NCBI RefSeq assembly: GCF_901212655.1
Contig: NZ_CAAKON010000021.1
Span: 139,230-203,229 of the forward strand
Direction of reading: 5' to 3'
Source: Olsenella uli
GTDB taxonomy: Bacteria > Actinomycetota > Coriobacteriia > Coriobacteriales > Atopobiaceae
DNA length: 64,000 nucleotides
The position numbers and the translations under genes are program-made. This document shows, one piece after another, positions 25,897 to 34,526 of the stretch (position 1 is the stretch's first letter; every line of letters starts with the position of its first letter). A model generated the notes under the pieces. That model had not been told where the DNA came from, made no database searches, and saw only the letters and a list, made by a program, of their open reading frames with translations.

Positions 25897-26961
25897 CTAG
25901 TCGAAGGAATAGCACACGGGGCGCTGCGCGAGCGCGAAGGTGGTGCCCCCGCCGGCGCGCTTAGGCACCACGAGCCTGCCGCCGCCCACAAGCGCCGCAC
26001 GCTCGCATACGTTATCGACGCCCGTGACGCTCGACACGAAGGTGCTCGCGGTAAACGATCCCGGCACCTGGCGCAGCCGCTCGGCAGGCCAGGTCTCAAG
26101 CGTCCAGCCACGGCGTGCGCAGAACTCCAGCAACCCCGGCTCGTGCGCCTTGAGGTCGATGGAGCCCATGGACACGACGGCGCGCTCGTCGAGCGTGCGC
26201 CCGTCAAGCTGCGCCGCACCGACCCAGCCGCGCTCGAGCGCGGCCTCGGGGATGTTCCTCCGGCAGCCGACGCCCACCGACACGCACCGCGGCACGAGGC
26301 GAAGCGCCCACTGGGGCGCCGCAGGCACCGCCCAGGGCGACACCACGACGTCAGCCTCGCGGGCGTCGTGCGTGAGCTCGACGCCCGTGGGCGGCGCGCC
26401 GTCAAGCCGCACGCCCTCGTCCGCCCACACGCGCACGGTGCCGCCTGCCAGGAGCTTGCCACTCACGGCCTTGATGGCGTGGGGGTTGGGGATGGAGAGG
26501 CCGGCCCGTGTGGCCCAGGTGTCGACGGCCCACAGGCCGCGGTTGTCGGTGGCGGTGGTGATCACGGGCGTGGCACCGGCGGCGGCCGCAACGAGGGTAG
26601 CCAGGCGGTTGGCCCCGCCGATGTGGCCCGAGAGCAAGGAGACCACCCAGTGGCCGCCCTCGTCCATAACGAGCACTGCCGGGTCGGAGGTCTTGGCATG
26701 CACGTGGGCGGCAATGGCGCGCACGGCGATCCCCGTCGAGCCGACGAACAGCAGGGCGTCGTCGGAGGAGAAGTGCGAGGCAGTCCAGGCGGAGAGCGAC
26801 TCGTGCCCCTCGCCGTAGCACCCCGTGACGCTGTGGCACCAGGGCTCGTCGAGGTCTGCCGCGAGCGCGCCGCTCATGAGCGTCGCCATGACGTCGTTGA
26901 CGAGGCGCTCGCCGGCCCGCGTGAACGCGATGCAGGCGATGCGCTTCGCTCGCGCGCTCAC
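25897..26961 (-). CDS. cbiG: Cobalt-precorrin-5A hydrolase
   Basis: Opens the delta-lactone and releases acetaldehyde, the step diagnostic of the anaerobic pathway. LLFVGSTGIAVRAIAAHV, DEGGHWVVSLLSGHIGGAN and TATDNRGLWAVD are conserved; the C-terminal domain has SVGVGCRRNIPEAA and AFASIDLK-like elements (MGSIDLKAHE). Length 354. The GTG at 26961 overlaps the cbiL stop codon. Confidence 0.93.
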   Translation of the reverse strand: MSARAKRIACIAFTRAGERLVNDVMATLMSGALAADLDEPWCHSVTGCYGEGHESLSAWTASHFSSDDALLFVGSTGIAVRAIAAHVHAKTSDPAVLVMDEGGHWVVSLLSGHIGGANRLATLVAAAAGATPVITTATDNRGLWAVDTWATRAGLSIPNPHAIKAVSGKLLAGGTVRVWADEGVRLDGAPPTGVELTHDAREADVVVSPWAVPAAPQWALRLVPRCVSVGVGCRRNIPEAALERGWVGAAQLDGRTLDERAVVSMGSIDLKAHEPGLLEFCARRGWTLETWPAERLRQVPGSFTASTFVSSVTGVDNVCERAALVGGGRLVVPKRAGGGTTFALAQRPVCYSFD

Positions 26962-27716
26962 GGCCGCACCACGAGTGTGGTGAAGTACCCACCGCGCTCC
27001 GGGGCGTCATCGAGGCTCTCGGCAACGACCTCGCTCGGCATGCCGCAGTCCTGCACGAGACTCGTTCGCTCGTAGACCCCGGCACTGCGGAGCTCGTCGC
27101 GCAGGCGCGGCAGGCTTTTGCCGGCCTTCATGATCACCTTGGTGCCCGGCAGCGCCAGCGCCTCGGCGAGCTCGCCATAGCCCGAGGGGACGATGGTGAG
27201 CGGGCTCGTCATCGAGGGCGTGAGCGTGGTGTCGAGACGCGCCGCGATGGCGCAGAAGCTCGGCACGCCGCTCACCATGCTCACCGCGTAGCCCTCAGGC
27301 TCCAGCAGCTCCTTCATGTAGTTGAAGGTGGAGTAGATGGAGACGTCGCCGAGGTTGGGCATGGCAACGTTGTGACCGGCGTCAAGCTCGACGGCAATGG
27401 CGGCGGCCGCGCGCTCGTGGCTCGCGTGCAGCACGGCCGCATCGCGGCTCATCTCGAAGCGCAGCTCGAGCACGCGCTTGTCGCTGAGGTCCACGGCGCG
27501 CCGTGCGATGTCGAGGGCGCAGGTGCCCCCGCCCGAGGTCTGCGGCGCCACCAGCACGTCTGCCTCGCGCAGCACGCGCACGGCCTTGAGGGTGAGCAAC
27601 TCCGGGTCGCCAGGTCCCACGCCCACGCCCCAAAACGTTCCCTTGGCGCCACCCTGCGGATCGGCGGGCGCAGCAGCTTCCGCGCGGCTCGCGAGCGGGG
27701 TCTCAACCATATCCAT
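26958..27716 (-). CDS. cbiL: Cobalt-factor II / precorrin-2 C20-methyltransferase
   Basis: SAM-dependent C20 methylation. FWGVGVGPGDPELLTLKAV is the N-terminal SAM loop, and LGDVSIYSTFNYM and VSGVPSFCAIAA are family motifs. The 252-residue length is normal; the first 28 residues, before the conserved GTFWGVG, are an Ala/Pro-rich lead. AAAGGA precedes the ATG. Confidence 0.94.
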   Translation of the reverse strand: MDMVETPLASRAEAAAPADPQGGAKGTFWGVGVGPGDPELLTLKAVRVLREADVLVAPQTSGGGTCALDIARRAVDLSDKRVLELRFEMSRDAAVLHASHERAAAAIAVELDAGHNVAMPNLGDVSIYSTFNYMKELLEPEGYAVSMVSGVPSFCAIAARLDTTLTPSMTSPLTIVPSGYGELAEALALPGTKVIMKAGKSLPRLRDELRSAGVYERTSLVQDCGMPSEVVAESLDDAPERGGYFTTLVVRP

Positions 27717-27758
27717 AGCGTATCCTTTCGCGAATGTGTGGAGCGGGCTGCCGGCGGC

Positions 27759-29090
27759 CTACTGTGCGGCCGCGGCAGGCGACGCGGGGTGCGTGGGGCC
27801 AACGGGCGGCAGGCCGGCCGAGGCGCGCATGGCGGCTATGAGCTCGTTGCAGCCGCGCGTGCGGCCGAACTCCCCGTAGCGTTTCGAGAACATGATCGCG
27901 CCCGTCTCGAAGGCGCCTGCGGCCCTGTGGTCGATGTGCTCGCCGATGGCGTCCATGAGCGAGCGGCATACGGCCTCGAGCAGGCCCTCGTCGGCCAGAA
28001 TCCCCATGCAGGCATCGGTGGTGGCCGCCGACATGATCGCACGGCAGCAGGCCGTCGAGGCGCCGGCGATCGCCGCGTGCGCGCAGACGATCTCGCAGCG
28101 GCAGTCGGCCACGCGCGAATGCGTGTTCATGACGCCGCCGGCAACCTTGGCGAGTTTGCCGGAGTGCCCCACCACGAGCACACGCTGAAAGCCGTGGTTG
28201 GCCGCGGCGTCGAGCGCCTCGCCGAGGAAGTTGGAGAACGAGACTTCTGCGAGGCCGTCGAGCTCGGCGAGCTCGCGCACATGGTCGGCCCCGTAGTTGC
28301 CGGGAACGAGCACGAGGTCGCGTGCGCCCTCTGCGGCCTTCTGGCGGATCTCGAGCTCGATGCTGGCGACGAGCGCCCGCTCGCTCATGGGCCGCACGAT
28401 GCCCGAGGTGCCCAGGATCGAGATGCCGCCCTCGACGCCCATGTGTGGGTTGAAGGTCTTTGCCCCCACCTCGGCGCCCGTGGGGGCGTAGATGACGACG
28501 TCGATGCCCCCGTCGTAGCCGAGCTCGTCGCAGGCGCGCACCACCTCCTCGGCGATCATGCGCCGCGGCGTGGAGTTGATGGCTGCCGCACCCACGGGCT
28601 GGTCGAGGCCCGGCTTGCGCACGATGCCTATCCCCCGCCCGCCCTCGATGCGCACCCGAGGCTCGCCCTCCGCGCGCGCGGCGCGCCCGACGCGAGCGTA
28701 GACGAGCATCCCGTCGGTGGAGTCGGCGTCGTCTCCCCCGTCCTTGCGGATGGCCGCACGGGCGGCCGAGCCGCCCTCGGCAACGTCCGCGTCAAGCACG
28801 TCGGCGTCGACGCGAAGCCCGCTCGGGGTCACGAGGCCCACACGCGCAGGAACGGAGCCGCTCAGCAGGCCCCGCGTTGCCGCCTGCGCGGCCATGGCCG
28901 CGCAGCTGCCCGTCGTGTAGCCGCAGCGCAGGCGCTTCGTGCCGTTGAAGATGTAGTGGCTGCCGGCGGCGTCTGCCTGCGAGGTCCCGGCCGCATGCGT
29001 CTCGGCGAGCGCGTCGTCGGCGGCAGACGGCGCGGGGCCCAGGGGCCTCGGCGCCCCGGCCACCGACCCCGGCTCGTCACTAGGCCGCAT
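27759..29090 (-). CDS. cbiD: Cobalt-precorrin-5B C1-methyltransferase
   Basis: Methylates C1 in the anaerobic route and has no aerobic homologue. LRCGYTTGSCAAMAAQAAT and the C-terminal VLVVGHSGKLAKVAGGVMNTHS are diagnostic. I start at the ATG at 29090, which follows GAGGGG and overlaps the end of cbiK; the longer frame to 29153 is less likely. The first 50 residues, before the conserved TKRLRCGYTTG, are a Gly/Pro/Ala-rich extension. Confidence 0.94.
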   Translation of the reverse strand: MRPSDEPGSVAGAPRPLGPAPSAADDALAETHAAGTSQADAAGSHYIFNGTKRLRCGYTTGSCAAMAAQAATRGLLSGSVPARVGLVTPSGLRVDADVLDADVAEGGSAARAAIRKDGGDDADSTDGMLVYARVGRAARAEGEPRVRIEGGRGIGIVRKPGLDQPVGAAAINSTPRRMIAEEVVRACDELGYDGGIDVVIYAPTGAEVGAKTFNPHMGVEGGISILGTSGIVRPMSERALVASIELEIRQKAAEGARDLVLVPGNYGADHVRELAELDGLAEVSFSNFLGEALDAAANHGFQRVLVVGHSGKLAKVAGGVMNTHSRVADCRCEIVCAHAAIAGASTACCRAIMSAATTDACMGILADEGLLEAVCRSLMDAIGEHIDHRAAGAFETGAIMFSKRYGEFGRTRGCNELIAAMRASAGLPPVGPTHPASPAAAAQ

Positions 29091-29898
29091 GGCGCACCCC
29101 TCGCCTGAGCTCGCGCGGCGCGGCAACCGTGAGCTGCTCGGCGTCACGGGCATGCTCGGCGTACATGGCGCGTATGTCGGGGAGCTGGCCCAGGCCCTCG
29201 AGGTTGCAGGTCACCTCGTAGCCCGCGGCGCGCAGGCGGCTCGCCCACGAGTCCTCGCCGTCTCCGGCCATGTCGTTCTTCGAGTGGTCGCCGGCGACGA
29301 GCATCAGGGGCGCAAGCGTCACGCGGGAGTAGTCGCGCTCGCGCAGAAGGCCCATGACGCAGTCGAGGTCGGGCTGCGCCTCGACGGTGCCCACGTAGAG
29401 GTCGGTGCGGCCCAGCAGCATGGCGTGGAAGTTCATGGCCGCGTACACCACGTTGGAGAAGCGGTCGGTGCCATGTCCCATGAGCACGACGGCACGCCCT
29501 TGTTCGGTCTGGTAGTGCCCGGCCATCACGCGCATCACGCGCTCGGCGGCGGCGGTGCCCGACAGCAGGGGCTCGCCCACGCAGACGCGGTCGAACAGGG
29601 CCGCGCAATCGACGACCTGGCTGCGCAGCTTGTCGAACTCCTCGCCGGGCATGAGGTGGCCCGGCTGCACAGTCACGTCGTCCACGCCGGCGGCGGCCAT
29701 ACGCACGAGTGCCTGCCGCACGTCGGGGACGTCCTGGCCGCGCCCGCGCAGCACGCGGCGTATGATCGAGCTCGTGTAGGCCTGGCCGAGCAGGGCGTCA
29801 GGCTCGGCCTCTAAGAGCGCGTTGGCCACCGCGTCCAGGCAGCTCGCCTGGGCGTCGGCGTGACTCGTGCCAAAGCTCGCAAACAGGATGCCGCGCAT
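29080..29898 (-). CDS. cbiK: Sirohydrochlorin cobaltochelatase
   Basis: Inserts Co2+ into sirohydrochlorin, committing flux to the anaerobic B12 pathway. ILFASFGTSHADAQ opens the first half. LMGHGTDRFSN and MLVAGDHSKNDMAGD contain the two metal-binding histidines of CbiK. Length 272, single long form, no signal peptide. AGGAGG precedes the ATG. Confidence 0.94.
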   Translation of the reverse strand: MRGILFASFGTSHADAQASCLDAVANALLEAEPDALLGQAYTSSIIRRVLRGRGQDVPDVRQALVRMAAAGVDDVTVQPGHLMPGEEFDKLRSQVVDCAALFDRVCVGEPLLSGTAAAERVMRVMAGHYQTEQGRAVVLMGHGTDRFSNVVYAAMNFHAMLLGRTDLYVGTVEAQPDLDCVMGLLRERDYSRVTLAPLMLVAGDHSKNDMAGDGEDSWASRLRAAGYEVTCNLEGLGQLPDIRAMYAEHARDAEQLTVAAPRELRRGVRHAA

Positions 29899-29907
29899 GG
29901 TCTCCTC

Positions 29908-30723
29908 CTAGTTGTCGTCGTCCGCCACGCCCGCGTCCCCGGGGGCCTCGCCCTGCGCCGGAGCAGCGTGGCTCGCCTTGCGGAACAGGGTGGTGAAGGT
30001 GGGGTCGTACAGCCTGCTGCGGTCGTGGGGCCCCGCGAGCACGCCGCCCACCACCACGAGCGCCGTGAGACGGATGCCGTTGTCGGCGCCGGTCTGGGCG
30101 AGCGTGCCCACGGTGCAGCGTAGCACCCGCTCGTCGGGCCAGGTGGCCTTGTAGACGATGGCCGCCGGCGTGCCGGGCGTGTATGCCCCGCCCGCCAAAA
30201 GCTCTGCCTGGAGCTTGTCGAGCATACTCGCCGAGAGGAAGACGACCATCGTGGCGCCGTGGGCCGCGAGGTCGCGCGTGGCCTCACCGGCGGGCTTGGG
30301 CGTGCGGCCCTCGAGGCGCGTGAGGATGACGCTCTGGCTCACGCCCGGGAGCGTGAACTCGGCGCGCAGCGCCGCTGCCGCCCCGCAGAAGCTCGAGACG
30401 CCCGGGCACACGTCATAGGAGATGCCAAGGCGGTCGAGCTCGTCCATCTGCTCGCGGTGGGCGCCGTAGATCGAGGGGTCGCCCGTGTGAAGACGCACCA
30501 CCTCCTTGCCCTCGGCATCAGCCGCCGCCATGACCTCGATGACCTGCTCGAGCGTCATGCGCGCGCTGTCATGGATGGCGCAGGAGGGCTTGCAGGCCTC
30601 GAGCAGCTGTGGGTTCACGAGGCTTCCGGCCCAGATCACGACGTCGGCCTCGGAGAGCAGGTGCTGTCCGCGCACGGTAATGAGGTCGGGGGCGCCAGAG
30701 CCGGCGCCAACGAAGTGGATCAT
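29908..30723 (-). CDS. cbiF: Precorrin-4/cobalt-precorrin-4 C11-methyltransferase
   Basis: First gene of the fourteen-gene corrin operon. IHFVGAGSGAPDLITVRG is the SAM loop, WAGSLVNPQLL and HTGDPSIYGA are typical of CbiF, and CPGVSSFCGAAAAL follows. Length 271. GAGGAACGC precedes the ATG. The 89 bp between it and the divergent DUF1015 gene are too short for a cobalamin riboswitch, and none is visible. Confidence 0.94.
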   Translation of the reverse strand: MIHFVGAGSGAPDLITVRGQHLLSEADVVIWAGSLVNPQLLEACKPSCAIHDSARMTLEQVIEVMAAADAEGKEVVRLHTGDPSIYGAHREQMDELDRLGISYDVCPGVSSFCGAAAALRAEFTLPGVSQSVILTRLEGRTPKPAGEATRDLAAHGATMVVFLSASMLDKLQAELLAGGAYTPGTPAAIVYKATWPDERVLRCTVGTLAQTGADNGIRLTALVVVGGVLAGPHDRSRLYDPTFTTLFRKASHAAPAQGEAPGDAGVADDDN

Positions 30724-30812
30724 GCGTTCCTCGCTTCCTCGCCCGCCGCATGCGGGCGCTCGGTCATGCTGTGATGTTTCCCCACCCGGCGGCTGTCTGT
30801 ATACTGGGCGGC

Positions 30813-31973
30813 ATGAAACTCTTCCCCTTTACATGCCTGCGACCAACCGCCGTCTCCGCGCCAGCGCTCATGACGCTGCCCTACGAGGACCTCGCGCTCG
30901 CGCCGGCCGCAGAGCACGAGCGGCACGAGGCGGGCATCGATTGGCCACACGGCTCGGGCGCCGGCGAGCGGCGCGAGCTCGCGCGCCGCCTCGCGAATGG
31001 CGAGCTCGTGGCCGACGAGCGCCCCTGCCTGTACGTCTATCGCATCGACGCGGCCGAGGGAGGCGCCCTCACCGGGGTCGTCGGGTGCTGCGACGTCAAC
31101 GAGTACCTGGGCGGCGTCATACGCCGCCACGAGCAGACGCGCACCGCGGTGGAGCAGACGCGCGCGGCGCACATCGAGGCCCTGGGCGCGCAGACCGGGC
31201 CGGTGCTGCTCGCCCACCGCCCCAGCGCCCACGTGGGCGCCGCGGTGGGCCGCGTGATTGCCCAGGGTGCGCCAGAGCTCGACCTCACCGATGCCCTCGG
31301 AGCGCGCAACCGTGTCTGGCGTCTCGAGGAGCCGAGCGACCAGGCGCCGGTGCTGCGGGCGTTTGCGCACGTCGCCCGTGCCTACATCGCCGACGGCCAC
31401 CACCGCATGGCAGCAAGCGCCTCCGTCGCCCGCGCGCGCCGCGCACGAGGCGAGGCCGGCGGCGCGGGGGCGTTCCTCGCGGCGCTGTTCGACGCGCACG
31501 ACTTCACGCTGCTCTCCTGCAACCGCATCGTGCGCGGCGCAGCCGACGGCCTCGTAGGCAAGCTCCGCGCGGCGAGGCTCGGCGTCACGGAACTCCCCGG
31601 CAGGCCTGCCACACAGCGCAGGGGCCATGCGAGCGTCCTGTGCGAGGGCGCGTGGTTTGACGTGTGCCTTGGGCCCGCGCCGGCAGGAGGCGCGCTCGCC
31701 GCGCTGGACGCCACGCTCCTCCAAGACCGCGTCCTCAAGCCCGTCCTCGGCGTGGACGACCCGCGCCGCGACGCGCGCATGGCGTTCGTGGGAGGCATCT
31801 TTGGCCTCACAGGCCTCGAGCGGGCCTGCGGCACGCATGACGTTGCCTTTGCGCTGCGACCCCCCAACATCGACGAGGTGCTCTGCGTGTCCGACGCGGG
31901 CCTCGTCATGCCGCCCAAGTCCACCTGGTTCGAGCCCAAGCCCAGAGGGGGCCTGTTCGCCCGCCTCATATAG
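30813..31973 (+). CDS. DUF1015 family protein (ParB/SerK-like fold suspected)
   Basis: A 386-residue protein with the DUF1015 layout: MKLFPFTCLRPT at the start, LYVYRI and VGCCDVNEYLGGVIRRHEQT, then AYIADGHHRMAASASVA and DFTLLSCNRIV. The DGHHR core resembles the nucleotide-binding box of ParB/Srx-type free amino acid kinases such as SerK. It is the only plus-strand gene inside the tetrapyrrole cluster. The ATG at 30813 has a TATACT (about 30799-30804) just upstream, which would give a very short or leaderless message. Because CobD needs L-threonine phosphate and no PduX is present, an amino acid kinase role is an attractive inference, not an observation. Confidence 0.75.
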   Translation: MKLFPFTCLRPTAVSAPALMTLPYEDLALAPAAEHERHEAGIDWPHGSGAGERRELARRLANGELVADERPCLYVYRIDAAEGGALTGVVGCCDVNEYLGGVIRRHEQTRTAVEQTRAAHIEALGAQTGPVLLAHRPSAHVGAAVGRVIAQGAPELDLTDALGARNRVWRLEEPSDQAPVLRAFAHVARAYIADGHHRMAASASVARARRARGEAGGAGAFLAALFDAHDFTLLSCNRIVRGAADGLVGKLRAARLGVTELPGRPATQRRGHASVLCEGAWFDVCLGPAPAGGALAALDATLLQDRVLKPVLGVDDPRRDARMAFVGGIFGLTGLERACGTHDVAFALRPPNIDEVLCVSDAGLVMPPKSTWFEPKPRGGLFARLI

Positions 31974-31999
31974 CCACCTGCGCGAACCCATGGGGCTTC

Positions 32000-33556
32000 C
32001 TAGGGCCTCTCGGGGGTCACGGGTCCACGCAGCTCGCGCCAGCGCGCAACCACAGCCTCAATGAGGCTGTCGATCGTGGCCCGCGCCGACACCTCGCATG
32101 AGAACCCATGGGCGCGCGCCGCGGCGGCGCACATGGGACCTATGCAGACGGCGGGAAGCACCGCCGCATCGAGCTCGGGGAACGCCTTGGTGAAACCGTC
32201 GGCGGTGCTCGCGCTTGTGAAGGTCACGAGCGAGGCCTCGCCTGCCTCGATACGAGCGCGTTCGTGCTCGTCAACGGCGTCGCCGACGAGCACCGTCTCA
32301 TAACAGGCAACGTCGTCGACAACAAGACCAGCCTGGACAAGTCCCTCGGATAGCTCGGGAGAGCCGATGGCGGAGCGGAACAGCAAGACTCGTTCGCCGG
32401 CCCTGCTGCGCGCCGCGATGTCGACGGCGAGGTGCGCCCCGTCGAAGACGTCGGGCACGAGGTCGGGCTCGATCTGGTGGCGCCTGAGCTCGTCGGCCGT
32501 GGCGGATCCGATGGCGGCAACGCCCACACCGGCGAGCCAGCGAGCGTCCCGGCCGGCGCAGCGCAGCGCGTCGAAGAGGCACCGCACGCCCACCGTGCTC
32601 GTGAGGACCACCCAAGCATGCTCACGCAGGCCCTCGATGGCGCCCACAAGCGTCTCGCTCGGCACGGGCCGCGTCTCGATGCAGGGAGCCTCGATGACGT
32701 CGGCACCCAGCTCGCGCAAGCGCCTCGTAAGCGTTCCCAAGCGATCGGCCGGCCTCGTCACGGCCACGGTGAGGCCGCGCAACGGAAGCTTGTCATACCA
32801 GTCGAGGGTCTCGGCGAACGCACAGACCTCGCCCACCACGAGGATGGCCGGACTCGTAACGCCGGCGTCGCGGGAGGCGTCGGCAACGGTGGCAAGGGTG
32901 GCGTCGACGCGGCGCTGGCGCGCCGTCGTGCCGCGCTCGACCATGGCCGCCGGCGTCGAGGGGTCCATGCCCGCGGCGAGCAGGCCGCGGGCGATCTCGG
33001 GCGTGGTCGAGACGGCCATCATGAACACGAGCGTGCCGCCAACGCGCGCGAGCGCGTCAAAGTCCATGCCAAGCTCGCCGTTCTCGCGCCGGTGCCCCGT
33101 CACGAGGTGGACCGAGGCGGCGCAGGTTCGGTCGGTTGCCGGGATGCCCGCGTATGACAGCGCGGAAACGGCGCTCGTGACGCCCGGGACCACCTCGAAG
33201 GGCACGCCGGCGGCGGCGAGCTCGCGCGCTTCCTCGCCCCCGCGACCGAAGATGTAGGGGTCCCCGCCCTTGAGACGCACGACGCGCCTGCCCGCCAGCC
33301 CCTCGCGCACGAGGATCTGGTTGATCTCGTGCTGGGGAACGGGGTGGCAGGCGACCCGCTTGCCAACGTAGATGCGCTTCGCCTGCGGGCACAGGCCCAG
33401 CAGCTCGTCGTTGATGAGGCGGTCGTAGACCACCACGTCGCAGCGGCCTAGCAGCTCGGCCGCGCGGCGTGTGAGCAGTCCGAGGTCGCCGGGGCCCGCA
33501 CCCACGAGCGCGACCATGCCCAGCGTTCTCTCAGCAAGCCTAGCCTCTGTTGGCAT
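32000..33556 (-). CDS. cobA-hemD: Fused uroporphyrinogen-III C-methyltransferase and uroporphyrinogen-III synthase
   Basis: Bifunctional enzyme. Residues 14-255 form the SUMT domain that makes precorrin-2 (VALVGAGPGDLGLLT, VVRLKGGDPYIFGRGGEE, VVPGVTSAVSALSYAGIP). Residues 265-518 form the HemD domain that closes the uroporphyrinogen III ring (VTRPADRLGTLTRRLRELG, FTSASTADGF). The fusion is common in clostridia and actinobacteria. A strong GGAGGTGAG precedes the ATG at 33556, inside the end of hemC (17-bp overlap). It joins heme-precursor synthesis to the cbi genes. Confidence 0.95.
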   Translation of the reverse strand: MPTEARLAERTLGMVALVGAGPGDLGLLTRRAAELLGRCDVVVYDRLINDELLGLCPQAKRIYVGKRVACHPVPQHEINQILVREGLAGRRVVRLKGGDPYIFGRGGEEARELAAAGVPFEVVPGVTSAVSALSYAGIPATDRTCAASVHLVTGHRRENGELGMDFDALARVGGTLVFMMAVSTTPEIARGLLAAGMDPSTPAAMVERGTTARQRRVDATLATVADASRDAGVTSPAILVVGEVCAFAETLDWYDKLPLRGLTVAVTRPADRLGTLTRRLRELGADVIEAPCIETRPVPSETLVGAIEGLREHAWVVLTSTVGVRCLFDALRCAGRDARWLAGVGVAAIGSATADELRRHQIEPDLVPDVFDGAHLAVDIAARSRAGERVLLFRSAIGSPELSEGLVQAGLVVDDVACYETVLVGDAVDEHERARIEAGEASLVTFTSASTADGFTKAFPELDAAVLPAVCIGPMCAAAARAHGFSCEVSARATIDSLIEAVVARWRELRGPVTPERP

Positions 33557-34466
33557 CGCTTCTCACCTCCACAGCGAGCGCCGCAGCGGCGCTCTCGATG
33601 TCGTCGGCACCCAGCTCCCGCGCGCCGTAGGCGACGGAGGTCGCGTCATCGCTCGCATACATCCCCGTGAGGGCTACGCCCCCGGTCGACGCGTCGTAGG
33701 TGGCATAGGCGGCGCAGGGCTTGGTGCAGCCGCCGTCAAGCGCCCGCACGAAGGCGCGTTCTGCCAGGGCGCAGGCGCGCGACGAGAGGCAGTCGAAGGG
33801 CTGCGCCCACGAGACGTCAGAGCAAGCACGAGCCTGCGCGACGATGATGCCCTGGCCTGCCGCGGGCAGCATCTCGCTCACGGAGAGGCAGCGGGCGATG
33901 CGCTCGGCAAGGCCGAGGCGCTCGAGGCCCGCAGCGGCGAGCAACAGGGCGCTGTACTCTCCAGCGTCAAGTTTGGCGAGGCGCGTGTTGACGTTGCCGC
34001 GCACGCTCTCCACCCGCACGCCGCCAAACACGCCGGCAAGCTGCACCTGGCGCCGCTGGCTCGAGCAGCCCACGGGAGCCTCGCTCTCGCGCAGGTATGC
34101 CTCGAGGTCGAAGCCAGGTGCCGTGGCGTCGACGCCAGCCGGGAGCACCACGGCGTCGCGTGGGTCCTCGCGAGCGGAGAAGGCAACGAGCGGCAGCTCG
34201 GAGGGTGTATCCATGGGGAGGTCCTTGCAGCTGTGAACCGTCACGTCGACCTCGCCGGCGGCCAGGGCACGGTCGAGCTCGCGGACGAAGAGGCCCTTGC
34301 CGCCCACCTCGGTGAGTGGTCGGTCGAGGATGCGGTCGCCCGTCGTGGTGATGGGCACGAGCCGACACGTGATGCTCGGGTCGGCCGTGACGACCGAGCG
34401 CGCAAACAGCTGAGCCTGGGCGAGCGCGAGGGTGCTCGCCCGGGTTCCGATGCGTAGGGTCGTCAC
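33540..34466 (-). CDS. hemC: Hydroxymethylbilane synthase (porphobilinogen deaminase)
   Basis: Condenses four porphobilinogens on a dipyrromethane cofactor. IGTRASTLALAQA, VGGKGLFVRELDRAL, HSCKDLPMDTP and SSQRRQVQLAG are conserved. The cofactor cysteine is in DGGCTKPCAAY near residue 243. Length 308. The likely GTG start at 34466 follows GGGGTGGGCG. It lies 60 bp after hemL. Confidence 0.95.
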   Translation of the reverse strand: MTTLRIGTRASTLALAQAQLFARSVVTADPSITCRLVPITTTGDRILDRPLTEVGGKGLFVRELDRALAAGEVDVTVHSCKDLPMDTPSELPLVAFSAREDPRDAVVLPAGVDATAPGFDLEAYLRESEAPVGCSSQRRQVQLAGVFGGVRVESVRGNVNTRLAKLDAGEYSALLLAAAGLERLGLAERIARCLSVSEMLPAAGQGIIVAQARACSDVSWAQPFDCLSSRACALAERAFVRALDGGCTKPCAAYATYDASTGGVALTGMYASDDATSVAYGARELGADDIESAAAALAVEVRSDANRG

Positions 34467-34526
34467 CGCTCGCCCACCCCCTCGGCCGGTGCGGCGGACA
34501 CGGCGCAGGCGCGTGGCATGCGAATC

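Noticed and set aside
26958..29153. Aerobic cob pathway (CobG, CobN) as the route of this cluster
   Set aside because: The presence of CbiD, CbiG and CbiK and the absence of CobG/CobNST in the window indicate the anaerobic route.
30724..30812. Cobalamin riboswitch before the corrin operon
   Set aside because: The gap is only 89 bp and the conserved B12-box words are not seen.
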